Source: Limanda limanda
Taxonomy: Eukaryota > Chordata > Actinopteri > Pleuronectiformes > Pleuronectidae
NCBI RefSeq assembly: GCF_963576545.1
Contig: NC_083637.1
Location: forward strand, 18,439,007 to 18,503,006
Direction of reading: 5' to 3'
DNA: 64,000 nt
This document shows positions 11,711-24,500 of the stretch, piece after piece (the stretch's first letter is position 1; every line of letters starts with the position of its first letter). The translations under genes and the position numbers were made by a program. The notes under the pieces were generated by a model, which saw nothing but the letters and a program-made list of their open reading frames with translations, was not told the DNA's origin and ran no database searches.

Positions 11711-14615
11711 CTGCAAAGAACAAAAATACAGTAGACAATCTGGGTTACAACAGCATTTATTATTTGCCACAATGAAAGTGAAAATAAGAAAATACACAGG
11801 AGAGCCAACTGATACTTAGTGAAAGCAAATACCAGGAAAGTCCCTCAACCTCCAAACAATCAAACTATCAAGACCTCAATTAAATCCTTCAACAAGTCAA
11901 TTGTCTATGTGACAAATTGATGTTCAGAGAAAAACTACTTTACACAGGGTTAAGCTTTGAAATGAGTTTGATGCTTCTGTCTCACCTGTGACTCTGAGGT
12001 TGATGGTCACTTCAAAATCGCCGTAGTTTGTTCCCACCCGGCATATGTAAACTCCAGCGTGTTCCACCATAGTGTTGGTGATGAGCAGGGACACGTTCAT
12101 GTTCTTACTGTTCCAGGACGGCTCAGCAAACATGTAGTCTGTCTGCAATGTTGTCTTTCCTTCGTAAAAAATCAGTAAGGGCTTCTCCACACCCTCTTTC
12201 TTCCAATAGACCATTTCGATTTCCATGTCCGCTGCCTCTTCTATGGGTTTGACGACACACTGCAGCAGTGACTGCTGGCCATGCTTTCCATAGCTTTCAG
12301 CATTGCAATCCAGGGTTGCAAAAACTGAAGAAGAAAAAGGGGCGAGATGTCAGATTACATCAGCACCAAGTAGCATTTCACATTTGAAATGCACAGATAA
12401 TGGTAACACTTACAGCTCGAAGCACCAACAGATGTCGCAGTGGAAATAAAGAAGAGGATAACAATGAGGGCCATGTTCAGTTCCCTGCAATGACAGTTAA
12501 AATAAACAATTTGTATTCAAATGTGAAACTCATATACACACGTTCAGAAACACAGCGATCTGTTTGTGTGAATCAAAGCGCACATGTTGTGTTTTTTTCT
12601 GGGCAGCATCTCCACAAAGTCTTACCAATAATATTGCACATGATTTTACTCAATAAATAATGATAAATATTAGATCTTATTACTTCTGTCTCTGACTCAT
12701 CTACCTAATACTTCCAGAAATCTCTGCCTGTCTGTGTGTGTCTCACATATCTGGAGATCCGCTCATCTTATCAGCTTCAATTTGCTACAAACTAATACAA
12801 AGCAGGATTTGTGGTTAGCGAGATAACTTCAGGTTTAATGGTGGTTCAGTTCTTAGCGGGTTACTTCGCCATGGTAACTAATGTTGCATCTCTAACCTGC
12901 TGCAGAGGAGGTGAACTTGCTCAGAACCTGTCAATGGCCCGACCAATCTTCAATTCAACAAGAGTCACAGATAATTCTCTGAGAAATTATCAAAGAAACG
13001 TCTCATCTCACAATATTAAAGAAACTGACTATAATTCCTGGATCCAGATCTGTATCGAAATTTAATTATTCTTCCCTGATCCTGCCCACATCCATCCAAT
13101 AAGTTTCATGGTAAGTCAATTTACTTATATGTGTACTGTACTGTGCTTTGCGCTGGGGGAATTCCTGCAGAATAGTTTTACAGCAGGAATCCACACGCTG
13201 CAGGATGAGATGTGCCGAAACATGTCCCTCATTAACTAGTGACTTATCATCAGCTACAATCTTTACACCACTGCACTTTGATTTACCTGCTGAACTGGTC
13301 CCAGTTGCATCAACACAAAGAGATGACAAAAGTTTCCAAAGTGAGAAGTGTTTATTGTTAAGATTGGAAATTCCCAAATTCCAAACACCGGTTCTACAGT
13401 CTGATGCTTGTTGTTGCTCTAACACACCGGATTTCTTAGACGCAGAGGCGACACATCTGCGCTTCCTGTATCGTGCCAAGATTGAATACATGAATGGTCC
13501 AAGGGGATGCCATTTGTACTACTCTCTTCTCTTTTTAAGGTCATGTCCAAGTTGGTGCGGGCTGTGCTGTGTGTTCACTCCATTTCTGGATCCTATTAGA
13601 CTTGGAATGTTCTTTGAATCTCTCTCTCACAATCGTTTTTGGATCTTAGCATCTGCAGGACAAATGAGCTGTGCTGTGGGAGAGAGCTGGCAGTTGGCAC
13701 TAAAGTCTGAGCAATACTGTTGTGCCGCTGGCAGTATCGAACGTGTTAGTGCTTCCTACTACAATACCTCAAACACCATGTTCATGTCTGAAATCAGCTT
13801 ATAGGCTCCAGTAAATGGACCGAGTCCTAATTCCAGCCTCTTCACTCCCTGCATCCATCAGTTCAACTCCTGCCTACACGTCCTCCCGCTTCATTCCAAG
13901 TGACATTGACATCAAACATTAACACTGAGTAAACAAATGTCAGACTTGCACTTGCTCTTCAATTATTAACAATAATGAATACATTGCTGGGCAATATGCT
14001 GTGTATAGAATGGAAAGGGTTCTGCTGCAGTATCAGCAAAACCAACTAGTTATTATTTCAGAAGCCCAAACTGCCTCATTCATCTGCATGTTCAACTCAA
14101 ACGTGACCTGTTTATACTTTGTGGCAGCCACCTTATGAAAACACTTACTTCCTTGATCATTGAGAAAGTTAAATCTATGTTAGTCATCGTTTGTACTGAC
14201 CAGAAAGTGAAAGGCTCTTAATGTTTGCCAATGTGCGACGATTTGAAAACTTCTATTTTATATAATAAGCAATGCAGAAAAGATGTGCTTCATTGTTAAG
14301 ACTTGTATGTAAATTGATTTAGATATTCATCACATAAATAAATTCTCACATTAATATTTCTTTCAAGTTTAAAGACGGATCTTTGCTCCTGAGTGAAGGT
14401 TGGGGTTTCTTCTTTATAGAGAAGGACAAACACTTAGTAAAACAATAGTAATGCTTTTTGCTCAGCCCTAACTTAAATCACTGTCGCTTTTAATTTTCCT
14501 TCAAATATTTAGTTTTTCTAGGGTAATTTTTTAAACTGGATGTAAGGAGTCAGAGATAATTCATTTGATTTTACTTTATTTTAACCAGATACGACCAATG
14601 TGCTTGCACAATAAG

Positions 14616-14618
<3 letters not shown>

Positions 14619-14653
<35 letters not shown>
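14619..14653. repeat. (TA)n microsatellite, unit A
   Basis: Uninterrupted TA dinucleotides. The counterpart in unit B is at about 31348-31382. Unit C has only a short ATATAT run at this place (near 56591). Confidence 0.9.
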
Positions 14654-14657
<4 letters not shown>

Positions 14658-15189
14658 AACTTATATTATATTTTGTTTTATTGTCTGTTAATAACTTCAA
14701 CCACATCACTGCAAGATTCCCTTTAGGTCTGAAGTGTGTGGATTTGCTGAGGTCAACTACAGCTAGTCATTAAACGTCACATAAACCCACAACAAAGATT
14801 TCAGTGTTTACATGACATACAAGCATTCACTGAAGAGAAGCAAATGCCCCCCCTCTCCGTTCACTACACTGAACATGCAGCGTGTGTCCCGACAAGTGGT
14901 CTATGGGTTATGGTTAGGATAATAACCCATGGAAGACATGACTGTAAATATATCACACATCAATACAATAATAATATGAAGACAAACTCACAGTATGCGC
15001 TCCTCCACAGACAGGATCACTTCTGCTGCTGTACCAGACGCGTACTGACCGAACTGTGCTGCGGTGTCAGGGATCCGCGTTCCTGCCTGGTTACTTTCAC
15101 TTTTATTGTGAGTAGGAGGAAGAGTTGCTATTACATCACCAAAAGTCAGGTCACAATAAGGGTCATGCTTCTAACACTGTAGAGTTAAT

Positions 15190-15440
15190 ATTTGACAAAT
15201 AGATTCAACATTTAACATTTAGATTCAACGTTTATATTTAACATTTAAGATTTAACACGTTCAACATTTAGATTTAATGTTTGAATTTTGATTTAACATT
15301 TAGATACTTGATTTCCATTTAGTTTTAAGGTTTATATTTAACTATTAAGATTTATATGTAATCTTTAAATTTAACTATTAAGATCTAGATTTAACTTTTA
15401 GAAAAAACTATTAGATTTAGATGTAACAGTTAACATTTAG
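15190..15440. repeat. Degenerate AT-rich minisatellite (TTTAACATTTAGATT-like)
   Basis: Irregular repetition of TTTAACATTTAGATT, TTTAAGATTTA and variants. Copies at about 31900-32070 and 58225-58390 differ in repeat number, as expected for a slippage-prone array. Confidence 0.7.
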
Positions 15441-17173
15441 GTTTGACGTTTAATACTTCAGCTTAAGTTCGAGAAAATTGAAAAATGTAAACATGTACAT
15501 TGTATTATTGCATTCCTTGTGCTTTTGAGAATACAAATAATACTAAAAAAATATGTAAAAAAGAACGTATCAAATCTGACACATGTCCCTCCCCCAGGCA
15601 CCACCCTCCTGCCTCCTGTGAATGTAAATTACAATGTCTGTACAATATGGAGACAGAAAGAAGACCAACCCAGTGCAACTGCTCCCCTAAGTTTATGAAG
15701 TCTGTTGTTATAAGCCAGACTGAGTTTACACATGTCAAACAGCTTGTTTGTGAGTGTGTGTGAATGTGTGCGTGTGTGTGTAAGAGAGAGAGAGGAAAAG
15801 AGCGAGCGAGCAGCTGATGAATGCGCTGCTCTGAAGAAAGACTGAACTCCTTAATCAGATAATCTATCTTTATGTGCGATGAGTGTTCTGGGATCATAGA
15901 ATAAGATTCATAATATATAATCAAGCGCTCATAATGATAAATCTGACCCGAGACAAACGTGATCACTGGAAGTTTCCACAGTAGAATTAAATGGGAGGAG
16001 GCCGAGTCAGATTTGGTTGGTTCAGATGATTTCCTTCACGGAAAACCCCGTTGGTGATCGGAAAGTCTTTCATTTTCCAGCTCTGCTCCAAGTCAACTAG
16101 CTAACTACAAACTACATGCCCCCCCACTATGGACTGTCACTTAACACGTCCCGACTGCAATATTCACTGTAGTATACTCATTTGTAAAATATTTCTATGC
16201 AATATAAACCGTAATGGCTATATCCATTTACTATACATATTCTTCTTTACACTGTATAAACTACTGGTTTAATCACATTTATTTATGTTTCTATATATTT
16301 TAGTTTATTTCTATTTCTTTATATTCCTTCTGCAAAGTACTGAATCAAGAATACTTTGGCTCATCATCTCAATATGAATCAGGACATTGAAAAGATTGTG
16401 AAAGAAACTGTGTCTGTGCTGAAGAAGGAACCGCACAGACCCGGAGGAAGTTGACTAATTTGCGGATGAGGAAATGATCAACTGAAATCTGCTTACAATT
16501 CAAAGTTATGTCCCAGCCTCTCAAGAAACAACCAGATTGGGAATTGTAGTGAACGGCTTACTTGATAAAGACTGTTTTTTGTTTCTTTATTCACATAATA
16601 TTATGATTTTTTTCTCATTAAATTACAACTTTATTCTCGTACGACTTTCTTCCCAAGTAAGACTTTAATCTTGAAATCTCTTAATATGGCCTTGATACTC
16701 CATCATGCCCTCTGCAGGTGTTGGACACATTAAGTTAAAAGAAAACTGTCAGCAGGTAGACTGAAGGCAGACACAGCAGAATCAACAGGTGCTTACCATG
16801 ATCACGCACAGACATTTCTGCTTCCTAAAAGACAAGGAGAAAAGAAAGTGTTTCAACAGCTTTCATAGGATATGCTGTATTGTCACAAGTCTACATGAAA
16901 AAGAAATACACGTACTGAATGAAGAAGTATCAGTAGTTATAACCTTTGTGAGGAGTATTAGGAATCAGAGAAGATGTATCACTTCATTTAACTTTCAGTT
17001 GCTTCCCTTTATGCTTCCCTCAGCTTCTGCTTAATATCGGTCTACAACTCATGATCTGGAGCCTGATCTTACTGTGGTGGGGGGGGCGTCTGCTGAGCTG
17101 TTGGTTCCGTTGTTCCCTCCTCTCTTCAGGGGGGCTGACGGCTCCCCACACAGCACCCCATTGGGCATTCCTC

Positions 17174-20100
17174 CTGAAGAACAAGGAGACAGAATGGTTC
17201 AGATAGATGCGGCTTCAGATTTTTTCAAAGAGACAAATAACATGGTGATGTACAGTCTGTCAGATAATGATTGTATAGCTTGCATTTCCAAATTTAATAA
17301 TGACACTACTAAAAATCTGAGTTGTATGTAATTTTGTATTAGGCGAATTAAGAGAAAATGCACACACAAAAATTGGAAATGTATTCAAGGAAACCTGAAC
17401 TAGAACAAGCATCTTCACATTGAAATGAGTCACACATAATAGTGATTTCAGTATGAAACATCTAAAACTTTGAAAGCGTAAAACTCTAGGAGACGATATA
17501 CAAATGAATTTTTTACCAACTTTTAAATAGAGTATGTAGCTATGCATTCTGCTTTAAAACTATTACAAAGTTAACAGAATGTCAAAGTTTATAAAAGTTC
17601 TTAAAAATAAAATGGAAGTAAGTAAATGTCACTCTCGAAAAGAGTAAATCGGCCATAAGTCATTTAACAACTAACTCTAGATAGTATGGAGAATTTGCAT
17701 CGGTTATATTCAAGATTATTTATTACTCCAAATGAATGCATCAGTAAAGTCAGGTCGCTGGATGAAATGCAGTGAGATAAAGGCAAACCATTTCCCACTT
17801 TCTTCTTTTGCCCCATTTTAAAATCTTTTGGCATTCAGTCACAGTCACAGTGAGTATTTTGGGTATTAGTAATATGTAAAAAACTATGAGTCCTATGTAC
17901 ATTACACTTGAAAAATACCACCCCAGCTAAGGCGGGAAACGGTTCAGTATCCATCGAACAGTTCAGACGTGGGACATTTCACACTTAAACGCCAAATCTT
18001 GTGTTTCATGATGTTTGCAAAGGACGACGAGAGGCCATTCAGATCCTTCAGGGGGAAAAAAGGGGAAAGTTGCAGCCTGTGGACATTACTGCCTGAGATG
18101 AGGACACAAATAAACATGACCTAAGTGTGTCGTCACTCCAACACATAACCGGTATCCTATTGTCTTCTTGTGAGCCCAGATGCTGGAAGCTTCACTTTCA
18201 CACTGAATGTCCTTCTTATATAACTCTGTTTTGATTTCGTTTTCAATCCCTTTTGCCACAGGCTCATTGTCACTGCATTGGACCACATTGGACATGAGTT
18301 GGACCACACTTGTTCAATGACATTTTATCGAATTTGAAATAGTTAGTAGTAGGCTCTTTGGAATCATGTCTGGAAGTGATTGAGTTAGCCTGCTACATTT
18401 GTGTGAAGCATTTAAGTCACATTTTGTCAAAGAAGTCCAACAAGATTATTTACCCAATGTATTAGTTTAAGATAATACCTATTAATATATAAAATAAATA
18501 AACTATCAGCTAATTATACCATCATTTAAAAGATGGCCCAGCCTCTCGGTCACTACCATGCCAGTGCAATGGTCTGAGTATAAACTGTGCATGACAGAGG
18601 ACAACACAGCCATTCACTGAGTCTCTCTGTGAAGCTGAGCTGAGAAGCTGTGGTCAGATCAGAGAAAAACACTCAGTAATCATGAGAAAACTGATTAGAA
18701 AAACTTTATGCCTTTCAGGGACAAATGCCAGTCTAACGAAACTTTGATCAAGGATCAATAATACTGTCAGGACAAAGCTCATTGAAATCAACCAGTGAGA
18801 GAAGTAAAAGGAGGAACTGGGAGATGAGGCTGTACTGAATTAAACCAACGTACAAAACAATGTCTTTTTTTGAATGTGGGAAGTAAAAAGAGGAGGAAGG
18901 AAATGTGATAAGAAAACATATTAAAGCTTTGCCAAACCCTCAGCCTGTGTTTGTGACTGATAAGACCCGCTTTCATCTTTGGAGAGAAAGGTAAACTAGA
19001 CATTTTTAAAATCAGCTTATTTTGGCGGTTCCATTGCCAATACATCCTCAACTTTGACACCTGCTGTGGAGATTTCCGTTACAATAAAGTCTGTGGATTT
19101 TGAGAGTTCTCCACATGACACACACTTAAAAGCTGCATTTGTTTTCTAATGCCCACCATTATTATGTTCTGTGGTCCGTGAACACAAATAACCACTGGAT
19201 CAACATTTAATAAGCACTTGGAGGCATTTGCTGGTTTTAGCTTGTCGTATTAGTTCTCCAAATAATCAGACAACATCAAGTGCTCAGTGCAGACCATGAA
19301 ATCCAATGTGTTTACAATAGAAAGCCAGTGTGATAAGCGGCTAACTGCTTTTTTGGCAAATGATAAGTTGTAGTATGAAGTTCAAAAAGTCTTGCATAAT
19401 TGTTAAATTAAATTTGTTTCCTGAAGATCATCTCGGAAGATCACTGGAGCTGAGTTCACTTAGAGCTGGCCTGTTTCATATTGTGATTCCACTGTCAAAA
19501 AACAAGTGGCGGCCCTCTACAGGCCAAAGATAGTATATTCTAATAAAATTCACCCATATTTGATAAGTAACATTATCTATTTTAGATGGGATGGTGTACT
19601 ACCGTGCCAAAATAACCATTGATTTTATTGTATTAATGTTTCATTGTATATAAAAGCTATCTGGCTTCACCTACACCTGAGAACTAGGAAAATCACTGCA
19701 GGCTCGAAAATAAGTACAAGACAAGTACATCTCTTAAAATAGATGTTTTCAGCTTAAAGGGGGTTTGTCTTTGTTTGTCTGTATGTGTGGTAAACAATGC
19801 TTCAAGATACTGGGAACCACTGCTCTAGATAAAGTTTACCAATTTAATTCATGACAAACATTATATCTTCTATTATATTTCATTTTGCTATGCATGTTTC
19901 TACATTAAAAAAATTAATCTACTTTTTTGATTCTGGTGTTTAATTGAATTGTGATGCATGTATCACAGGTGCTGATCTTAGAATATACTCTTTTAATTCC
20001 ATAATTAACTCTGTGACCTAACAAGGACATGAGGCCACCCATGAATATTTCAGATTCCCGCATGGTGAGAAGAATACTGATTAGTAGAGAAACACCAATG

Positions 20101-20388
20101 TTTGCATTTCCTATGACTGAAAGAGAAACAATGAATCATTAGGGCACCTCAACCTGTTCTGTGATGCTGACCAGTAACCGCTGCAGAAAGAAAATTGTAC
20201 TTGTATGCATTTTATTTGTGGAATCAGCTGTCTGCGGTTTTGAGAAGCCTGGGAATGCATAGAGCATTAAGACAAAACCCTGTCACATGTTATCATTGAT
20301 TTAATGCCATTCATGTCACACCATCTGTCCATATACGTTGGATATGCACAGCTGAGACACATATTTTTGCAGATGAGGCAGAATGTAC
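17174..20388. other. jpt1 intron 2 copy, unit A, with empty LTR insertion site
   Basis: AT-rich intronic DNA. It contains a conserved exon-like open segment at 17944-18045 (listed separately) and, at 18119-18122, the single ACCT that is the pre-integration site of the retrotransposon found in unit B. A TGGGAACCACTGCTCTA-like string near 19807 resembles hAT terminal repeats, but no second end was found. Confidence 0.6.
17944..18045 (-). other. Candidate 3' exon of unknown gene, unit A
   Basis: Acceptor CCTGAAG preceded by pyrimidines, then 33 codons beginning DLNGLSSSFANI and ending SELFDGY stop. Copies at 37651-37752 and 63675-63776 stay open with the same stop, and about 220 bases further an AATAAA signal is present (unit B 37432-37427). 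I do not recognise the product. Its phase does not continue JPT1 in this frame. Confidence 0.3.
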
Positions 20389-20466
20389 CTGGTGGGTTGT
20401 TCCTGCGATTAAGATAGGGGTCCTCTGGCTCATCGAAAACACTGGAAGCCATCTTGTTTTTTCGGA

Positions 20467-21195
20467 CGGGAGGTGGAGCCTTCAGCTACCAGGCTCCTCT
20501 CCTGTGGAACCACATCCCACTCTGGGTTCTGGAGGAAGAAACCATCTCTTCATTTAAGGTTCTAATTAAAATGCTCCTTTTTGATAAAACCTAAAGTTAG
20601 TGCTGGATGAGGTGAGTCCTCCTGAACCATCCCTTGGTCATGCTGCTATAGGCCTAGACTGTTGGGGCCACTCCCATCATGCACTGAGCACTTCTCCCCT
20701 TCTTTCTGTCTCTCTGCCACCCCACAGTCATTTATTTATTTTATTACATCTCACTATGTGTTTTTCTTTCCTTCCCATGGTCTCGCTCTCTCTCTCTCTT
20801 TGCAGGTATCTCTGACTCCAGACTTGCAGGATAACAAGTATTATTATTATTAATAATTGTTGCTGCTATCAAGAACATATTTACACTTTTATTGTTTTCA
20901 TTATAACTAGTAAGAGTTTAAGTCTGATGCTGTTCCTGGTCTACCCCTCCTCCCCACTATCTCTCCTCTTTTCCACCCATCTCTCCCATCCTCCCCCTTT
21001 TTCCCTGCTCACCTCAGGCATATGTTGCCCACATCGAGTCTGGTTCCAGAGGTTTCTTCCAGTTAATGAGGGACTTTTTTCTCTCCACAGTCACCAAAGT
21101 GCTGCTCATTGTGGGAACTGTTGGGTTCCTCTATAAAAGTTAGCGTCTTGGCCTTTTTTGTAAAGTGCTTTGAGAAAATGTATGTCATTTGGCGT
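20467..21195 (+). mobile_element. 3' fragment of a non-LTR retrotransposon (LINE), unit A
   Basis: Reads like the widespread fish LINE tail: a GGCTCCTCTCCTGTGGAACC block, then TTTTTGATAAAACCTAAAGT, CTGAACCATCCCTTGGTCAT, and an end with AAAGTGCTTTGAGA and ATTTGGCGT. Also present in unit B (about 44873-45625). The family (L2-like or another) is from memory of the tail sequence only. Confidence 0.55.
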
Positions 21196-21503
21196 AAACT
21201 CTGCTCCAAATGTGAAAGATTGCATCGTTCATATCCAAGATATTAAAGCCTCATTTCAGGATAGTGAGATTAAGTGGAAAGACTTTGTCCGTCGTTATAC
21301 ACAATATATGTTGTTGGTCAAACCCATTTGTATCAACAATGCGATACAGTTCAACAACACTATTAACTACAGTCTGCAAAGTGACATTCTTATGAGTAGG
21401 ATTTATTAAAGGGCTGATGTGTTTGCTTTATTAACAACAAAACTCCTGCCATGTACCACTGGAGAATCTTCCCTCTCACGTTAGGAAAAGTGAATGGACT
21501 CAC

Positions 21504-21555
21504 CTGTGTTTGCAGAAATACAGAGGAACACTATAAACCAGCTGAGCAGCATCAT
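21504..21555 (-). pseudogene. Orphan signal-peptide exon of the CD7-like gene, unit B
   Basis: The same 52-bp exon as 2983-3034, with ATG, leader codons and GTGAGT donor intact, but the V, TM and tail exons do not follow; the sequence on its 3' side is the right end of unit A. It could still start a transcript spliced into other sequence. Confidence is high for homology and low for function. Confidence 0.8.
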
Positions 21556-24500
21556 GTTGCAGAAGTGGAAGCAGATCTCTGTTTGTCACATGTATATATA
21601 CACAGCGACAGCAGTCCTTCCTGTGCTGTGTGATGTGGTGTGATGGAGTGCAGCCTGTGAGAATAAAATCCTTCTATTTCACTCTTCTTTCCCTCATGGC
21701 GCCTAAACAGAGATGTGACCTTTAACTTGTGAGACAGGCAAGAAGGTTATGATGCTGAAAACTAAATGATAAATACATTTGTGGTTGGAGGAAAATGTCA
21801 ACACTAAAGTATCTCTTACACGTTAGGGTTCAAACTCTCCTGTTTACACTTTATATATTCTGTTAGAATATTATGGAATTTTTTTCTATTACCTTGTGTT
21901 TAAGTTGCTTACTGATATATCTCATTTTTTTCTCACCTCTTTACTGCTGTAACATAAAATGTCCCTGTATTGGGAGTAATAGATAATTATCTTAAAAACA
22001 TGTGACCTGGGTTTAAGATATTACATTTACAATCGATCACCTCAGTTTAAATAAATGTTCACGTAAAGTCATGTTTGTTGGAGATCTGGACCCAAATGCA
22101 GACATACGCAAAAAAAGAGAAATGCTGGGGAAAATATCTCATCAGAATATGAACTTGTAAACAATCAGATGGAAGGTGAGCCAAAAACTGAAACTCAAAA
22201 CAGAAGAGGAGAGATTGAACAGAATAAACAAACAAAAGAAAGAACAAAAACTAAGAAAAATAAATAAATCTAAATCTAAAAACGCCCAAACACAAGTTAG
22301 TTCTGATCCTTAACATAAATCAAAAGTCCATATAAAAAAGGTCTCAAACATTCACAGCCGGGGCAGAGTCCTGTCACTAAGTACATCCTTTTCTTCTCTT
22401 TATCTCATTGTACTTTGTATATACAGCAGAACAATAAGGTGAAAACAGACTCTATTCAAAGTGTGGTTAAATAAAAGTAAAAGCAAAGATAAATCCCTGT
22501 GATGTGTGATGACCTGTGTAAAACAACTTCACCTTAAATCTTAAGTCCTGCTCCCTCTCTCAAACACTCTCCATGACTCTTGATGATGTGTTCACATGTT
22601 GAAGTTCTAAACTGCTTTAAAGCAGAGGCCCTACTGCTAGAGTTTGCCACTGAAATTATTTATTCCAAAATAAAATCTACCCTGCTATACATACGTTTCC
22701 ATGGAGTCCACCTTTTCTCTCATGGCCTAACAACATGTTGTAATGTGATTTGTCCAGCAGATGGCAGACCTGAGTGAGATTTAAAGGATGCCTTTATCAA
22801 AAATGATGCGAGATCAAAATATATAATTTTATTTACTGAAATTAAATGGAGATCAAAGAAATATAAAAGAAGATTAATCCGTAATTAAATGGGAGAAAAA
22901 AAAGATTCAAAGCCAAAAAAAAAGTAACACAACAACCTGATACTATTGATTACCCACAGTGTGTTTTAAGAACTGTGAAAATGCTACACAACTTTCATCA
23001 ACCGAAAATAAAAAGCCTGGAATAGAGAAAAAATGTACTAGGTGCAAGTATTTCTAACCTTCCCTTGATGAGACAGATTTTCTGCAAAGACATAGCAAAG
23101 AGAAAAGAGGAACAAGGATGATAGTAATCTGTCCAACAGCAGAATGAGGAACAAAAATATCTGTTCATCTATCAAACCAGCTCATCAGGAAGGAGAAAAG
23201 ATGAAAAACAGGATGCCACAAACTGAGGGACAAGCAGTGATCCTTAACCAACAGTTTTTACATGTGGGTAAAGCAATCTCAGCCAGACTTCATGTTTCCC
23301 CCTTGCTTAACTGAACTTAACTTACTGAAATCTAATCTAAATGATCCTGTGGCAGAAATAATAAAAACATCACCCTCATATCTTTTGTTCACGGTTTATT
23401 TGAGTCACATTAAGAGATCACAGCTCCTATAGTTCATGTTAATCACAACAAGAAGTACACAGTCCTATCACAGCTTTCATTTTTACCCTCACACGCAATC
23501 TGCATCCACACAGCAGGACTCAGCAATTTTATCAAAAATCATTAAAAAAAATAAAAAAAACATTACAGTATATACAAAACAGTTCTCGCAGGCTCATGTT
23601 ATGGTTTTCAAATTGCCAGAACATAAAAGTAGAGGAGATATTCAAAGTTCATACAGATTCTGTTTTTCCTCCCCTACAAGTTAATGATTGACCCAAAGCA
23701 TCAAGATAAGTCACAGGTGGTTTTAGTCCACACCTAGGATACAGCTTCCTTGTGACCTGCTACAACTTAGGCCAAAATGATTCACAAAATCCTTAAGATA
23801 TGGACGACTTGATCTACCGTCAGATAGAGATAATAATGAAACTGAAGACTTGTCTCAGAGGGTGAAGCTAAGCTGCCAATTACTGCCAAATGTCGAATGA
23901 GCACACGTTCATCAAACAAACACAGCATTTACTATCCCGCTCTGGCCGGACAGTGAGATCATGTGACACTCTGAGAGTACAACCCAGAGTGTCACACTCC
24001 GGTTTCTCAGTGGCTAGAATGAGGATATGAAGTTTGCAAGGGTTGGATTTTCTCAGTAACATTCGATTAAAATCAGACAGACCAAAGACCTCAAGACTTT
24101 CAATACATTTCTATATACAGTTATATGCTACATGTGTTTTATAATCTTAATCTTAAATCATGTCATTTAAGAATAATAATCTCTTTTGATTCTTCATTTA
24201 GGGGCGTCTTGTAAAATACGCTACAAAAAACCAACAACTGCAATTTTGGGTCTGTCCCGCCTCGTGCATAATAATGATTGCTGAAGCTTTGGTTTGATAT
24301 TATCAGCAGGAGCGCGGGGGGGGCCTATTACAGAGAGCAACAGCCTAGGAAAGCATTGAGGCATGAGCTGCTTTCAGACATGAACTCAGACATGACATTG
24401 TCCTGAAACTTTCCACACTAATTCCAACCCTAACCCTAAGACCAAATCTTAACCCTCAAACAGCCCATTGAATTTAGGAGGACCAGCCAAAATGTCCTCA

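Larger units (their letters stand above)
8945..12395. repeat. Internal tandem duplication in unit A (V plus C exon module)
   Basis: The segment 8945-11116 is repeated as 11117 to about 12395; the join carries the six-base homology AGCACA at 8945-8950 and 11117-11122. Units B and C have one copy (from about 27842 and 53286). The left copy is longer only because of the hAT element it contains. The duplication gave unit A its second V exon. Confidence 0.75.
8770..12474 (-). pseudogene. B7-family gene, unit A: two V exons, broken C exons, truncated TM exon
   Basis: Exons on the minus strand: signal peptide 12414-12474 (MALIVILFF…), V1 11986-12324, V2 10707-11045, and a TM remnant 8770 to about 8812. 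Both V exons are 339 bp, phase 1-1, with V-type Cys/Trp/Cys (…LLQC…, VYWKK or VFWKK, GVY.C). The C-type exons starting at 11710 and about 10432 have lost the first Cys region and hit a stop (…DQRL or DHRL, then stop). The TM exon lost its 5' half and acceptor in a deletion of roughly 400 bp relative to unit B. The signal and V exons could still be spliced to give a secreted double-V product, but a normal B7 protein cannot be made. Confidence 0.7.
12475..17072. other. Non-coding DNA of unit A between the B7-like gene and jpt1 exon 3
   Basis: No gene can be supported. Opposed open frames at 13148-13804 (+) and 13066-13491 (-) are near-identical in unit B (29879-30535, 29797-30222), but this stretch is near-identical at DNA level anyway, and unit C breaks it with an LTR and a deletion. 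It holds a (TA)n run at about 14619-14653 and a TTTAACATTTAGATT-like minisatellite at 15190-15440. About 2.8 kb with the jpt1 last exon, seen in unit B, is missing near 16340. Confidence 0.6.
17073..20466 (-). pseudogene. jpt1: jpt1 (hn1) copy, unit A: truncated exon 2 plus exon 3
   Basis: Exon 2 remnant 20389-20466 keeps [18 protein letters not shown]…NNPPG and the GTACAT donor, but a deletion joining GGGAGGT-type homology removes its 5' half and acceptor. Exon 3 (17073-17173) reads [19 protein letters not shown] but is one base shorter than in B and C (8 instead of 9 G in the tract read on +), which breaks the phase at its donor. The last exon is absent from unit A. This copy cannot make JPT1. 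Confidence 0.8.
2942..21462. repeat. Tandem segmental duplication, unit A (18.5 kb)
   Basis: Starts inside CD7-like intron 1, 41 bases beyond the splice donor of exon 1; from base 2942 the sequence is repeated at 21463 and 45891. It carries CD7-like exon 1, a degenerate B7-like gene with two V exons, and jpt1 exon fragments. Against unit B it lacks about 2.8 kb (the counterpart of about 32685-35445, including the jpt1 last exon) and the LTR element. It has private hAT and Harbinger-like insertions. Confidence 0.9.

Noticed and set aside
13066..13804. Overlapping opposed open frames of 218 and 141 codons, repeated in unit B
   Set aside because: They are equal in A and B only because the whole region is near-identical there; unit C breaks them with an LTR and a deletion, and no domain or splice context is visible.
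14619..15440. Regularly repeated AT-rich units considered as a CRISPR-like array
   Set aside because: Units are irregular and without spacers of constant size; the DNA is eukaryotic. It is a microsatellite plus minisatellite.
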